Positions 19,231-29,122 are shown, numbered from the stretch's first letter. The stretch is 64,000 nucleotides of DNA from Streptomyces calvus (GCF_006782915.1 NZ_VCNP01000016.1:1-64000); one strand, 5' to 3'. Made by a program: numbers and translations. The notes: generated by a model not told the origin, from the letters alone.

Positions 19231-20478
19231 TCAGTCCCGGCCCGTACCGTCCGCCGCCGCTGCCGGGCGCCAGCCGCGGGCGCGGGCGCGCGGGATGACG
19301 AACGCGGCCCACAGGACCGCGAGGACGGCGGCGGTGCCGAGGGCGACGAAGAGGCCGGCGCGGTCGGCGGCGCGGTCGGCGGCGGAGGTGTCGCGGACGG
19401 TCACCGGTTCCGCGGCGCGGTCGGCACCGCCGGACGCGCCCGGTTCGCCGAGCACCGTGGTGACGGCGGCGTACGGGTCGAGCTGGGGGATGTCGGCGGG
19501 GTAGGCGGTGGCGGTGAGCCGGTGGGCGACGGCGTCGGCGGAGTCGTCGGGCCGGGCCGCGCGGACCACGGCGGCGGCACCGGCGGCGTAGGCGGCGGCG
19601 ACCGAGGCGCCGGCGCCGAGGTAGTGGCCGTCGCCGCGCGGGCCGCCGGAGACCACGCCGGCGCCGGGCGCGGCCAGGTCGATGCCGGTGGTGGGCAGGG
19701 CGCTGTCCGGGCGGGCGCCGTTGGGCAGCATGTCGGCGACGGAGAGGACGCCGGGTTCGCCGGCCGGCCAGTAGGTGCGGGAGGGGATCTCGTCGCTGCC
19801 GGTGCGGGGCGGGTCCGGGGTGGCCGCGGCGATCACGACGGCGCCCTCGCGGCGGGCGTCGGCGACCGCGTCGGTCAGCTCCTCGTCGCGGTCGGGCAGG
19901 GCCACCGCGACGGCGATCACCGAGGCGCCGGCGTCGGTGGCGGCGCGCAGTGCCGTCGTGACCCGGTCCGCGTCGGCCCGGCCGCGTTCGTCGGTGCCGC
20001 GCAGGGCGAGGATCTTCGCGCCCGGGGCGACTCCGGCGAGGCGCGGGCTGTCCCCGCCGGTCCCGGCGATCAGCCCGGCCAGGAACGTGCCCTGTCCGAC
20101 GCAGTCGTCGGCGGCGGCGCCCTGCGCGGTGACCCGGCCGTCGAGCCCGGCGGCGCCGGGGGCGACGCCGGTGCCGACGAGGGCGACGGTCACGCCGGCG
20201 CCGCTGCCGTGCCCGTGCAGCCGGTCCAGGTCGAGGCGCTGACGCGACCAGTCCTGCTTCTTCGCCGTCTCCTTGGAGGCCGGGGTGCAGGCCACCTGGT
20301 CGGCCTCCGGGTCGAGCGCGGAGGGCATGCCGGGCAGTTCCTGGCCCTTCTTGCCGTCGGCCGCCGGGAGCCGGTCGGCGGGTGCCGCGTGGGCGGTGAC
20401 CGCCGGCGGGAGCAGCAGGGCGGCGGCGAGAGAGGCGCCGGACAGCAGGCGGGCGGTCCCGCGGGCGGGCGCCCTCAC
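19231..20478 (-). CDS. mycP: Mycosin-like subtilase (MycP) with lost catalytic residues
   Basis: Mycosins are membrane-anchored subtilisin-family proteases that cap and stabilise the type VII complex. The 415-residue product has a signal sequence (about 8-31, ending TAHA), a subtilase domain (about 95-345) and a C-terminal membrane helix (about 375-396), the MycP layout. Catalytic positions are changed. The Asp motif reads VALVGTGV with Gly at 102. The His motif reads GQGT with Gln at 129. The oxyanion AAGN reads AATP. Only the Ser (GAS, S292) remains. It is therefore probably a structural pseudo-protease. The start GTG 20478 overlaps the upstream stop as GTGA. Confidence 0.88.
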   Translation of the reverse strand: MRAPARGTARLLSGASLAAALLLPPAVTAHAAPADRLPAADGKKGQELPGMPSALDPEADQVACTPASKETAKKQDWSRQRLDLDRLHGHGSGAGVTVALVGTGVAPGAAGLDGRVTAQGAAADDCVGQGTFLAGLIAGTGGDSPRLAGVAPGAKILALRGTDERGRADADRVTTALRAATDAGASVIAVAVALPDRDEELTDAVADARREGAVVIAAATPDPPRTGSDEIPSRTYWPAGEPGVLSVADMLPNGARPDSALPTTGIDLAAPGAGVVSGGPRGDGHYLGAGASVAAAYAAGAAAVVRAARPDDSADAVAHRLTATAYPADIPQLDPYAAVTTVLGEPGASGGADRAAEPVTVRDTSAADRAADRAGLFVALGTAAVLAVLWAAFVIPRARARGWRPAAAADGTGRD

Positions 20479-23400
20479 CGGCCGGCCGCCTTCGGCGCCG
20501 CCGCGGCCGCCACGTCCTCCGGGGTGAGGATGCGCAGGTCGTCCAGGGTGGGCGCGGCGAGCGAACTGAGCCGTCCCGCCTGCCGGGTGACCATCGACTC
20601 GACGACCTGGCGGGCCAGGCGGGCGTTGCCGAAGGAGCGGTCCCTGGGCAGCGCGTCGAAGTACTCCTTGAGCAGCGGGCCGGTGCCGGGGCCGCACTCG
20701 TAGCCCATGCTCGCGGCCTGGGAGCGCACGATGGTGACCAGTTCCTCGGAGGAGTAGTCGGCGAAGGAGATCCGGCGCGGGAAGCGGGAGGACAGGCCCG
20801 GGTTGGAGGCGAGGAAGCGCTCCATCTCGTCGGTGTAGCCGGCGACGATGACGACGACCTCGTCGCGGTGGTCCTCCATCAGCTTCAGCAGCGTGTCGAC
20901 CGCCTCCTGGCCGAAGTCGGCGCCGCTGCCGCGCGGGGTGAGGGTGTACGCCTCGTCGATGAACAGCACGCCGCCGCGGGCCCGTTCGAAGACCTCGCGG
21001 GTGAGCTGGGCGGTGTGGCCGATGTAGCGGCCGACGAGGTCGGCGCGGGCCGCCTCGATCAGCTGGCCCCGCTGGAGGATGCCGAGCTGGGTGAGGATCT
21101 CGCCGTACAGGCGGGCGACGGTGGTCTTGCCGGTGCCGGGCGGTCCGGTGAAGACCAGGTGGTGGCTGAGCGAGGGCACCGGCAGTCCGGCGGCGGCGCG
21201 GTGGCGGGCGGTGGTGATGAGGTTGACCAGGTCGGCGACGTCGCGCTTGACCTCGGCCAGGCCGATCATGTCGCCGAGGCGGGTCAGCGGGTCGTCGCCC
21301 GGGGCGGCGGCCTCGGCGGCCTTCGCGGCGGCGGTGGCGGAGACGTCCTCCGGCAGCAGCAGCCGCAGGTCCCGCTCGCCGACCTGGGCCTGTCCGGCGA
21401 GCCGTACCGCCTGCCGGTCCACCATCTCCTCGAACACGCCGCGCGCGGCACGGCCGTTGCCGAACCCGGCGTCGCGCGGCATCGCCTCGAAGTGCGCGGC
21501 GAGCGCCGCCGCGGTGCCCTCACCCAGTTCGTACTGGTGCTGGGCGCACATGTTCTCCATGATCGCGACGAGTTCGGGCACGGAGTAGTTCTCGAACTCG
21601 ACGGTGCGGGAGAAGCGGGACGCCAGGCCGGGGTTGGAGCCGAGGAAGGACTCCATCTCGCGGGAGTAGCCGGCCGCGACGACCACCACGTCGTCGCGGT
21701 GGTCCTCCATCAGCTTCAGCAGGGTGTCCACGGCCTCGCGGCCGAAGTCGGCGCCGCCGTTGCCGCTGTCCGCGGTGAGCGTGTACGCCTCGTCGATGAA
21801 CAGCACGCCGCCGAGGGCGCGTTGGAAGGTCTCGGTGGTCTTGATGGCGGTGCCGCCGACGACCTGTGCGACCAGGTCGGCGCGGGACACCTCGACCAGG
21901 TGTCCGCTGCGCAGCGAGCCGAGTTCGGCGAGGATCGCGCCGTAGAGGCGGGCGACGGTGGTCTTGCCGGTGCCGGGCGGCCCGGCGAAGATCAGGTGGC
22001 GGCTCATCGGCGGGGCGGGCATGCCGAGTTTCTCGCGGCGCTGGGCCAGCTGGGTCAGGTTGACGAGGGTGCCCACCTGCTGTTTGACGTTCTCCAGGCC
22101 GATCAGCGCGTTGAGTGCGCCGAGCGGGCCGTCCGCGCGGTCCGGCGGGGGCGCGTCGGCGGCGCCGGAGCCGGCCGGGTCGGTGTTCTCGGCGGTGCCG
22201 CTGCCCCAGGCGTCCCGTTTGCCGTTGCCGGTGCTGTTCAGGCCCTCCACGGCGAGCCGTTCGCCGGGCGCGGTCTGCACCAGGCCGCCGCCGGTGTTCT
22301 CCCGGGCGAGGCAGTTCACCAGGGAGACGGGCGCGGTGGACTCCACGCGGAAGCCGTCCTGGGCGCCGCCGGTGGCCTCGCAGCCGCTGAGCGAGGCGAG
22401 GGCGCCGTCGCGGAGCAGGAAGCCGTGGCCCTGCGGGGCGTGCACGGCGGTGCGGTTGGCGGTGAGTTCGCCGCCGGAGGCGACGACGACGCCGTCCTCG
22501 CCGGACACTTCGATGCGGAAGTCGCGCACGGTGACGTTGCCGCCGTCCTCCACGACGAGGCCGTGGGTGGCGGTGTCGGAGACGCCGCCGCCGGCCAGGT
22601 AGAGGGTGCTGCCGGCGCCCACGCGCACGCCGGCGCCGTTCGGCCGGACGATCTCGCAGTCCTCGGCCCGGCCACGGGCGTCCTTGGTGGCCGCGATGCC
22701 GTCGCCGGAGGGCTCCACCAGCCGGGCCCTGCGCAGCAGCGGGTTGGCGCCGCCGCGTACCAGGACCGCGGGAGAACCGCCGATCACCTCCAGGCGGTCC
22801 AGTTCCGGCGCCGAGTCCTCTTCGAGGAGCAGCCCGGTGTCGTCGCAGTCGCGGACGGTGAGGCCGGTGAGGGCCGGGGAGGCGGCGCCGGCGACGCGCA
22901 GCGCGGCGCCCTGCGCGCCGTCCACCCAGCAGTCCTCGAAGGTGCCGCGCGCCCGGTCGGTGACCAGCACGCCGTGGCCGCGGGTACGCGAGACGCGGCA
23001 GCGCCGCAGCACCGGGTCGGTGCCCTGCGCCAGCGTGATGCCGTTGCCGGAGGCGCCGGTGACGCGGACGTCCTCCAGGGTCGTACGGCCCGAACTGCTC
23101 AGGTGGACGCCGGTGCTGGTGTCGTGGACGACGGTGCGCACCACCGACAGCGTGCAGTTCTGCTCCAGGGCGATGGACGGCTTGTCGGTGGAGGAGACGT
23201 CGCAGTCCTCGATGGTGCCGCGGGACTCGCCGTTGGCGAGGAGCCCGTTGCCGCGGGCGTCGCGCACGGTGCAGCCGCGCATGCGGGCCTCGCCCTGTTC
23301 GGCGAGGACCAGGCCGCTGGTGCCCAGGTGTTCGAGGGTGCAGGACTCCACGGTGGTGGGCGTGGTCGAGGTGACGACGATGCCCGCGCCCTGCGGGTTG

Positions 23401-23795
23401 CTGACCCGGCAGTCCCGCAGCGCGAGGGAGCCGGTGCCGCCGGCCAGCATCGCGGTCCAGGCGGCGCCGACGACCTCGCAGCCGTCGAACGCGGCCTGTC
23501 CGCGCCGCACGTCCACGGCGGGCAGCTCGGCGTCGCCGCCGCGCAGGGTGAGTTCGGACAGCATCACGGCGTCGGCGCGCAGGGCGAGCACGCTGCCCGT
23601 GCGCGGCCGGATCTCCACGGTGCCCCGCCCTTCGGCGGCGGTGAGGGTCACCCTGGTGTTGATCACCAGGTTCTCGGCGTACGTCCCGGGCCGGACGCTG
23701 ATGAGCGCGCCGGTACGGGCAGCCGCGAGTGCCTCACCGATCGTCCGGTAGCGGTCCCGGTCCCCGGGACCTACCGTCAGTACCTGGCGCGACAC
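20475..23795 (-). CDS. Beta-helix protein fused to tandem CbxX/EccA-type AAA+ ATPases
   Basis: A 1106-residue cytoplasmic-looking protein. Residues about 15-540 form a right-handed parallel beta-helix of the NosD/pectate-lyase type (repeated short strands such as [13 protein letters not shown] and [18 protein letters not shown]). Residues 565-830 and 845-1100 are two AAA+ modules of the CbxX/EccA family, with Walker A GPPGTGKT at 605-612 and 884-891 and Walker [11 protein letters not shown] in each. EccA ATPases act on type VII substrates and chaperones in mycobacteria, where the N-terminal part is TPR-like; here it is replaced by a beta-helix. The start is GTG 23795 with AAGGAGGT. It is translationally coupled to the mycosin gene. 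Confidence 0.88.
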   Translation of the reverse strand: MSRQVLTVGPGDRDRYRTIGEALAAARTGALISVRPGTYAENLVINTRVTLTAAEGRGTVEIRPRTGSVLALRADAVMLSELTLRGGDAELPAVDVRRGQAAFDGCEVVGAAWTAMLAGGTGSLALRDCRVSNPQGAGIVVTSTTPTTVESCTLEHLGTSGLVLAEQGEARMRGCTVRDARGNGLLANGESRGTIEDCDVSSTDKPSIALEQNCTLSVVRTVVHDTSTGVHLSSSGRTTLEDVRVTGASGNGITLAQGTDPVLRRCRVSRTRGHGVLVTDRARGTFEDCWVDGAQGAALRVAGAASPALTGLTVRDCDDTGLLLEEDSAPELDRLEVIGGSPAVLVRGGANPLLRRARLVEPSGDGIAATKDARGRAEDCEIVRPNGAGVRVGAGSTLYLAGGGVSDTATHGLVVEDGGNVTVRDFRIEVSGEDGVVVASGGELTANRTAVHAPQGHGFLLRDGALASLSGCEATGGAQDGFRVESTAPVSLVNCLARENTGGGLVQTAPGERLAVEGLNSTGNGKRDAWGSGTAENTDPAGSGAADAPPPDRADGPLGALNALIGLENVKQQVGTLVNLTQLAQRREKLGMPAPPMSRHLIFAGPPGTGKTTVARLYGAILAELGSLRSGHLVEVSRADLVAQVVGGTAIKTTETFQRALGGVLFIDEAYTLTADSGNGGADFGREAVDTLLKLMEDHRDDVVVVAAGYSREMESFLGSNPGLASRFSRTVEFENYSVPELVAIMENMCAQHQYELGEGTAAALAAHFEAMPRDAGFGNGRAARGVFEEMVDRQAVRLAGQAQVGERDLRLLLPEDVSATAAAKAAEAAAPGDDPLTRLGDMIGLAEVKRDVADLVNLITTARHRAAAGLPVPSLSHHLVFTGPPGTGKTTVARLYGEILTQLGILQRGQLIEAARADLVGRYIGHTAQLTREVFERARGGVLFIDEAYTLTPRGSGADFGQEAVDTLLKLMEDHRDEVVVIVAGYTDEMERFLASNPGLSSRFPRRISFADYSSEELVTIVRSQAASMGYECGPGTGPLLKEYFDALPRDRSFGNARLARQVVESMVTRQAGRLSSLAAPTLDDLRILTPEDVAAAAAPKAAGR

Positions 23796-23905
23796 GCACC
23801 AACCTCCTTGCCACGGCGGCGTCTACAGCGGCCGCCCCCTGGGCCGGGGGCGGGTGTCGGCGAGCCGACGGTGTCATCATGCCTCGCCGACGGGGGCGGG
23901 CCGGT

Positions 23906-23925
23906 GCCGGGAGGGTGCTCCCGGC
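23906..23925 (-). terminator. Hairpin after the ricin-type lectin gene
   Basis: An 8-bp perfect stem (GCCGGGAG / CTCCCGGC, 23906-23913 with 23918-23925, loop GGTG) begins 14 bp after the stop codon. It is a likely factor-independent terminator or mRNA 3' end. Confidence 0.45.
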
Positions 23926-23938
23926 CGGGGGCGTCCGG

Positions 23939-25189
23939 TCAGACGCTCCACTTCTGGGCGTCGGTGCCGTTGCACGTCCACAGTTGCAGCCGTACTCCGT
24001 TGCCCGTGTTGCCGTCCGCGACGTCGACGCACTTGCCGACGACGGTGTTGACCAGGTCGTGGCGTTCGTTGAGGACGAACTGCTGGGCGATGTTGCCGTT
24101 GCACCAGGTGATCTGGATGGGGGTGCCGTCGTTGAAGTTCGCGTTGGCCACGTCCAGGCACATGTTCTTGATGCGGATGGTGCCGTCGGAGGCGAACCGC
24201 CACTGCTGCGCCTCACTGTTGTTGCAGTCCCACACCCACAGTGCCTGGCCGTCACCGAAGTTCGCGTCGGGGACGTCGATGCAGCGGCCGGACAGGTGGC
24301 TGCGCAGGGCGACGGGGCCGCTGAACGTCACTCCCGACGGTGCCTGTGCGGGCCGGTCGTTGCTGTCGCCGCTCCTGGACCCGCCGCTGTCCTTCTTCTT
24401 CGGCCGGTCCTGCTGGTCGGCGTCCTTCTTCGGCTCGCTCGGCGCCTTGTCCTCGGCCGGTGCGGAGGAGGGGGCCTTCCGTGCCGGCTTCTCGGGCTCC
24501 GCGGACTTCTGCTTCTTCTCCGCGTCGGGGGAGGCGGTGTCGGGCGCGGTCACGGCGAACTCGCCGGGCGTCTCCTGTCCGTCGCCGCCGAGCACGGTTC
24601 CCGCGGCCGCCGACGAGGTACGGGGGCCGTTGTCGTCGTTGTTGCCGCCGAGCACCAGGAAGGGCACGGAGACGAGCAGTGCGCCCGCGACCGCGGCGCC
24701 GGACAGCACCGCCTTGCCCGGGCGGCCGACGGGTGCGGTGCGCTGCTCGGGCCGGTCGATGGCGGTGGCGGTCATGGTCCGTACGAGCGCGGGCAGCCGG
24801 CTCTTGGCGGCCGCGGCGGCACCGGGGTCGGTCTCGGCCTCCGCGTCGGACCGCGTACCGCCGGCCGTGCCGTTGCCGGAGCCGGCGTCGGTGTCCGTGC
24901 CGGGCGCGGCGGCGGTTCCGGTCGCGGTGTTCGCCTGCGCCGGGCCGGTGTTCGTCTCCTCGGCGGCGGTGTCCGCCTGCGCGGGGCGGGGGTTCGCCTG
25001 CGCGGGGTCGGTCTTGGCCTCGGCGGCGTCGGTGTTCGCCTGCGCGGCGTCGGTATCGGGTCCGGGCCGGGTGCCGCCGGGCTCGGGCGTGCCGGCGGCC
25101 GCGGCGGTGGCGGTCGCGGCCGCCTCCGCGCCGTCGGAAGCGGACTCCGCCCCCGGGGAGGTGGGGGGTTGCTGGGCCGAACGCGTCAC
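23939..25189 (-). CDS. Membrane-anchored ricin-type (CBM13) lectin protein
   Basis: A 416-residue protein with an Ala/Thr/Pro-rich cytoplasmic head (1-130), one membrane helix (about 148-168, KAVLSGAAVAGALLVSVPFL), a Lys/Glu/Pro-rich stalk (170-285) and a C-terminal ricin-B-type beta-trefoil (290-416). The trefoil shows three repeats ending QQW, QQF and QKW and paired Cys (RCIDV/WDCN, MCLDV/WCNG, KCVDV/WTCN). The orientation would be type II, with the sugar-binding domain outside. The start GTG 25189 overlaps the upstream SseB-like gene as GTGA. It shares its head, helix and stalk with the bulb-type lectin at 26530. It likely binds a wall or surface glycan. Confidence 0.88.
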   Translation of the reverse strand: MTRSAQQPPTSPGAESASDGAEAAATATAAAAGTPEPGGTRPGPDTDAAQANTDAAEAKTDPAQANPRPAQADTAAEETNTGPAQANTATGTAAAPGTDTDAGSGNGTAGGTRSDAEAETDPGAAAAAKSRLPALVRTMTATAIDRPEQRTAPVGRPGKAVLSGAAVAGALLVSVPFLVLGGNNDDNGPRTSSAAAGTVLGGDGQETPGEFAVTAPDTASPDAEKKQKSAEPEKPARKAPSSAPAEDKAPSEPKKDADQQDRPKKKDSGGSRSGDSNDRPAQAPSGVTFSGPVALRSHLSGRCIDVPDANFGDGQALWVWDCNNSEAQQWRFASDGTIRIKNMCLDVANANFNDGTPIQITWCNGNIAQQFVLNERHDLVNTVVGKCVDVADGNTGNGVRLQLWTCNGTDAQKWSV

Positions 25190-26019
25190 GGGGTCCTCCC
25201 TGCGATGTGGGGCCGGGGTTCGGGAGAGCTGTCGGTCCGGCCGACGGTGGCGACCGCGGCCGGGGCGCCGGCACGGTCCGCCGTGCCGGCCGGGGCGCCG
25301 GGGCCGGTGTCCGCCGCCGCGTCCGCCGTGGGTGTCTCCTCGGCGTCCGGCCCGTCCGCGGCGTCGAGAACGCTGTCCGCCGGGACCAGCAAGGGGGCCG
25401 CGGCCGCGGCGTTGACCATCAGCAGGGTGCCCGATCCGCTCAGGGAACGGGCCAGTTCCCGCGTCGGCAGTGTGTCATGCCGAAGTGCCGCGGACATGAA
25501 CGCGTGTGCCGGTGAGGTGAACAACAGCACCACGGGCGCCCCGTCCCGTCCGGCGGCCGTGAGCGGCGCTCCGTCCGGCCCGCTCGGCACCGTGACGTCC
25601 GCCCGGGCGAGTGCGGTGAGCGCCTCGTCGACCGTGCCGTAGCCGGTGGCGGCGCGCTGGGCTGCCGCGTCGACCGGGTCGGTGGGCTCCGGCCAGCCGA
25701 GCATCCGGGCGGAGGGCCGGTAGGCCGGGTTGGCGCGGTACTCGCCCACGCCTCCGCTCTCGTCCGACTGCCACTCCCCCACGACCGCCCACTCCGGCGG
25801 CGTGCGCTCCTCGGTCCACTCCGGGTCCACCACACCGATCCAGTGCCCGGGCGCCCTGCGGGCGGCGTCGCGCACGGCGGCGGGAACGTCGGGGGTGTCC
25901 GCGGCGTCGGGCACGGGCTGCGCGGGGGCGGGGCTTCGGAGGACGGCGGCCGTGCCCGGGCCGTCGGGCATCACGGACAGGTCGTCATGCCTGCCCTCCT
26001 GCCGTTCTGCGGGCCGCAT
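25186..26019 (-). CDS. SseB-like type VII secretion-associated protein
   Basis: About 277 residues. The central motif PPEWAVVGEWQSDESGG...NPAYRPSARMLGWPEPTD...ATGYG and a C-terminal SseB-like strand pattern (VVLLFTSPAHAF, LPTRELARSL, LLMVNAAAAAPLLVPADS) match proteins annotated as type VII secretion-associated in Streptomyces. It is one of three paralogues here (also 33020-33640 and 33633-34412). It is coupled by GTGA to the lectin gene. The start is uncertain: ATG 26019 has AGGTGGAG directly upstream, while ATG 25971 is an alternative. Role unknown; a substrate adaptor or chaperone is plausible. Confidence 0.78.
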   Translation of the reverse strand: MRPAERQEGRHDDLSVMPDGPGTAAVLRSPAPAQPVPDAADTPDVPAAVRDAARRAPGHWIGVVDPEWTEERTPPEWAVVGEWQSDESGGVGEYRANPAYRPSARMLGWPEPTDPVDAAAQRAATGYGTVDEALTALARADVTVPSGPDGAPLTAAGRDGAPVVLLFTSPAHAFMSAALRHDTLPTRELARSLSGSGTLLMVNAAAAAPLLVPADSVLDAADGPDAEETPTADAAADTGPGAPAGTADRAGAPAAVATVGRTDSSPEPRPHIAGRTP

Positions 26020-26529
26020 CTCCACCTGAACTCTTGGGTCCGTACGAGGTTGTGGGTGCCGAGCGACCATGCGCGCGCACGCCGACAGTGATCGGATCGG
26101 GGAGGCTTCAGGATGCCACACCGGCCCCGCCCGTTGGGGATGGCGGCGGGTCCGTATCGGGGCGCCGACGTGCCCGTTTGCTGCCCGGGTGGGGAACGTT
26201 ACGGGAGCAGTGAGGCGTCGGCGGACAAAGCGACGGAAGGACCGGGACGGCCCGGGCGGCCACCGTGGTCGCGAAGGGCTAAGTTGGGTACGCCATCGGA
26301 CCGTCGGCGTACGGTGCCTTCCGGCCGGCTGTCCGGGCCGGGGCCGGCCGTACGGGAAGACCTCGCAGCCCGGAAAGGCGTCGGACCGGGCCTGCGGTCG
26401 GCATCGCGGGGGTCGCGCGGAACGCGGGCCTCGGACCAACACCCGCCGGGCCTCCCGGCTTTCGTCCGGCGCGTCCGGTGCCGGGCCCCGCCCACCACCG
26501 ACAGCTCCGCCACCGAGGAGGAGTACCGC
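26020..26529. other. Divergent 510-bp spacer between SseB-like and bulb-lectin genes
   Basis: Promoters for both flanking genes should lie here. An open frame continues upstream of the bulb-lectin start through this region, but without a ribosome site or recognisable protein. No operator or promoter could be assigned by eye. Confidence 0.5.
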
Positions 26530-27582
26530 ATGTCCCCCCAGCAGCAGACCCCCGGCGCGAACGCGGAGACGGCAGCCGCCCGTGAAGGGGAGGCCGGCTC
26601 CCCGCCCGCGTCCCCCGCGCCCGACGCGAACGCCCCGGCGCCGGCCGGCGCCCCCGCCGCGCGGTCCGGCACGGCTTCGACGACGCAGCCGGCGGCCGGA
26701 GCGGAGACGGCTCCCGGGGCGGAGTCCGGTTCGGCCCCCGAGAAGGAGACCGGGGGCGAGTCCGGCGCCGCTCCCGCCGCCGGGTCGAGCACCGCCCCGG
26801 CCGGAGAGGCCACCGCCGCGCCCTCCCCCGCCCGGGAGGGCCTCGCCGTCGCGGCGGCGGTCGGCACGACGCCGCCGGGCACCCGGACCGGCACCGGTGT
26901 CGACCGGGGGCGTCCCCGCAAGCCCGTCCTGGCGGGCGCGGCGATCGCCGGTGCCGCGCTGATCGCGATACCGCTGATGCTGGCCGGAGCCGGCCGGGAC
27001 GACAGCCCGCCGGACACCGCGAAGGGGCTGGCGGCGGAGGGCTCCGACACCGTTCTGGACCAGAACTCGGCGCCCGCCGCCCTGGACGACTACGTGGCGG
27101 AGAAGCCCAGTTCGTCCCCGAGCAGGGAGAAGCCGAAGAAGGCCGAGCCGCCGAAGCCGGTCGCCGCCGCGCCGGCTCCGCCCGCGCCCGCGCCGCAGCC
27201 GAGCAAAACGGCCGAGAAGCCGAAGCCGAAGCCCAAGCCGAAGCCGTCGCCGAAGCCGAACTGGAGCACCGAGACCGTCTTCGCGACCAGCGTCCTGGAG
27301 GTCAACCAGGCCTGGACCACCAACCGCATCCGCATGGTGATGCAGACGGACGGCAATCTGGTCGTCTACAACGAGCACGGCAAGGCGATCTGGGCGTCCA
27401 TGACCTTCGGCCGGAACCACCGGGCGATCTTCCAGCACGACGGCAACCTCGTCATCCACAACGGCGAGGACCGCCCCATCTGGGGCGCGGGCAGCTACGG
27501 CCACGAAGGCGCCCGACTCGTCCTGCGGGCCGACGCGAAGGTCGTCGTCGTGCACAACGGCAACGTCGTCTGGTCGACCTGA
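26530..27582 (+). CDS. Membrane-anchored bulb-type (mannose-binding) lectin protein
   Basis: The 350-residue product starts at ATG 26530 with GAGGAGG upstream. It has an acidic, Ala/Pro-rich head (1-130), one membrane helix (about 137-156, KPVLAGAAIAGAALIAIPLM), a Pro/Lys stalk (KPKPKPKPKPSPKP) and a C-terminal bulb-type lectin domain (240-350). That domain has mannose-site motifs QTDGNLVVY (intact), QHDGNLVIH (Tyr to His) and RADAKVVVV (degenerate). The head, helix and stalk closely resemble those of the ricin-type lectin at 23939-25189. The two flank an SseB-like gene, so both may be partners of the type VII system at the cell surface. Confidence 0.86.
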   Translation: MSPQQQTPGANAETAAAREGEAGSPPASPAPDANAPAPAGAPAARSGTASTTQPAAGAETAPGAESGSAPEKETGGESGAAPAAGSSTAPAGEATAAPSPAREGLAVAAAVGTTPPGTRTGTGVDRGRPRKPVLAGAAIAGAALIAIPLMLAGAGRDDSPPDTAKGLAAEGSDTVLDQNSAPAALDDYVAEKPSSSPSREKPKKAEPPKPVAAAPAPPAPAPQPSKTAEKPKPKPKPKPSPKPNWSTETVFATSVLEVNQAWTTNRIRMVMQTDGNLVVYNEHGKAIWASMTFGRNHRAIFQHDGNLVIHNGEDRPIWGAGSYGHEGARLVLRADAKVVVVHNGNVVWST

Positions 27583-27630
27583 CGGACCGCGGCGGGCGGT
27601 GCCCCCACCTGCCGCCGTGTCACGGCCCCA

Positions 27631-27672
27631 CGGGGGTGCGCGACGGGTTCCACAGCCCGTCGCGCACCCCCG
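27631..27672. terminator. 17-bp perfect hairpin between bulb-lectin and MFS genes
   Basis: Arms 27631-27647 and 27656-27672 (CGGGGGTGCGCGACGGG and its complement) pair perfectly around an 8-nt loop, 48 bp after the lectin stop. It lies between convergent genes and can serve both. Confidence 0.75.
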
Positions 27673-27758
27673 TCGGCCGTTGTGTGCTCCGCCACCGGCC
27701 GCGGACAAGGACTTCGAGGCGCCGTGAACGTCGGACGGTCCGGACGGGCGGCCGAGGG

Positions 27759-28970
27759 TCAGGTCCGGCGCGGCTGCAGCACGCCGGCCAGCAGCAGGAC
27801 GAGCAGCCCGGCGAGCGGCACCACGAGCAGGCCCGCGCGCAGGCCGGCCTCGTCGGCGACGAGGCCGACGACGGGCGGGGAGAGGAGGAAGCCGAGGCGC
27901 ATCAGCCAGGAGACGATCGTCAGACCGGATCCGGGTTCGAGGCCGGGCAGTTCGTCGGCCTCGTGCATCGCCGCGGGTACGAGGGTCGCCACGCCGAAGC
28001 CCGCCGCGGCGAAGCCGAGGACGGTGCCCGGCACGGTCGGCACGGCCAGTGCCAGACCCATGCCGAACGCGGCGATCAGCCCGCCGGCGCGGGCCACCTG
28101 CCGCTGCCCGAAGCGGTCCACGAGCCGGTCGCCGATCAGCCGGCCGACGAACTGCGCTCCGACCAGCGCGATGAAGCCGGACGCCGCCAGGGTCGCCGAG
28201 GCGCGCAGGGAGTCGGAGAGGTACAGCGCGGCCCAGGAGTTGCCGGCGTCCTCGACGAGGGTGCCGGCAGTGGCGATGAGGACGAGCGCGGCCAGCACGT
28301 ACGCGGTGCGGCGCGGCGCGGTCCCGTTGCGGTCGTGCGGCGCGTCGCGGCCCGGGGTGCCGTCCTCCTGCGCAGCCGGTTCGGTGTCGGGTCCGGGCAG
28401 GCAGTAGCGCAGGGCGACGCAGGCGGCGATCCCGAAGAGGACGCCGGAGACGAGCAGGTGCTGCCCTCGGGACAGGTCGAGTGCGATGGCGCCGGCGGCC
28501 ATGGCTCCGCCGGTGACGGCGCCGACGGACCAGATGGCGTGCAGGGAGTTGATGATGCTGCGTCCGTAGCGGCGCTGCACCCGCAGGCCGTGGGCGTTCT
28601 GGGCGACATCGGTGATCGCGTCCATCGCTCCGGCCAGGAACAGCGCGGCCGCGAACGCGGCGACCAAGTCGGCCAGGCCCGCGGCGAGGGCTCCGGCGCC
28701 CGTCAGCAGGGTGCCGGCGACCGCGACGCGTGCCGATCCGAGCCGGCGGACGAGCACGCCCGCGGCCAGTCCGGCCGCGATGGCGCCCGTCGGGAACGCC
28801 GCGACGGCCAGGCCGTAGGCGGCGTTGCCGATGCCGAGGTCCGCCTTGATCTGCGGATACCGGGGCAGCAGGTTCGCGAACAGCGCGCCGTTGGTGAGGA
28901 ACAGCACGGCGACGGCGGCCCGGGCCTGCCGGTCGGCCCGGGTGGGCCGCGCCAGTACGTCAACAGTCAT
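27759..28970 (-). CDS. Major facilitator superfamily transporter
   Basis: A 403-residue membrane protein with about twelve hydrophobic helices and MFS features: an N-terminal helix with FLTNGALFANLLPRYPQIK, a loop VRRLGSARVAV after helix 2, and DRLVDRFGQRQVARAG between helices 8 and 9. The substrate cannot be deduced. It is divergent from the oxidoreductase gene. The candidate -10 TAGGCT ends seven bases before the ATG at 28970, suggesting a leaderless transcript, and an inverted repeat GTACG-GT-CGTAC (28994-29005) overlaps its -35 area. The context suggests efflux of a compound sensed by the HxlR regulator. Confidence 0.85.
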   Translation of the reverse strand: MTVDVLARPTRADRQARAAVAVLFLTNGALFANLLPRYPQIKADLGIGNAAYGLAVAAFPTGAIAAGLAAGVLVRRLGSARVAVAGTLLTGAGALAAGLADLVAAFAAALFLAGAMDAITDVAQNAHGLRVQRRYGRSIINSLHAIWSVGAVTGGAMAAGAIALDLSRGQHLLVSGVLFGIAACVALRYCLPGPDTEPAAQEDGTPGRDAPHDRNGTAPRRTAYVLAALVLIATAGTLVEDAGNSWAALYLSDSLRASATLAASGFIALVGAQFVGRLIGDRLVDRFGQRQVARAGGLIAAFGMGLALAVPTVPGTVLGFAAAGFGVATLVPAAMHEADELPGLEPGSGLTIVSWLMRLGFLLSPPVVGLVADEAGLRAGLLVVPLAGLLVLLLAGVLQPRRT

Positions 28971-29022
28971 GCGGCAGAGCCTACCGGTGGAGCGTACGGT
29001 CGTACACTCCCTTCTTTCCTGC

Positions 29023-29043
29023 ATGCTTCCCCAAGGGAAGTAA
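29023..29043. promoter_or_regulatory. Candidate HxlR operator between the MFS and oxidoreductase genes
   Basis: ATGCTTCCC-CAA-GGGAAGTAA is an inverted repeat (8 of 9 arm positions pair or nearly so) matching the perfect palindrome in front of the HxlR gene at 30603-30625. A second overlapping palindrome GGGAA-GTAA-TTCCC follows. It lies between the divergent starts at 28970 and 29123 and can control both. Confidence 0.65.
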
Positions 29044-29122
29044 TTCCCCTTGCGGGTTACCACCCTCCTGGTCCTACGGTGCGATCAGCACGTCACGACC
29101 ACCAGATGCGGAGTCCTTCCCG

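Noticed and set aside
14867..19312. A 1481-residue minus-strand frame opposite eccC
   Set aside because: Shadow of eccC, whose three Walker motifs prove the plus strand.
26113..26529. Upstream extension of the bulb-type lectin frame
   Set aside because: ATG 26530 has a strong GAGGAGG site, and the extension looks like random GC-rich translation.
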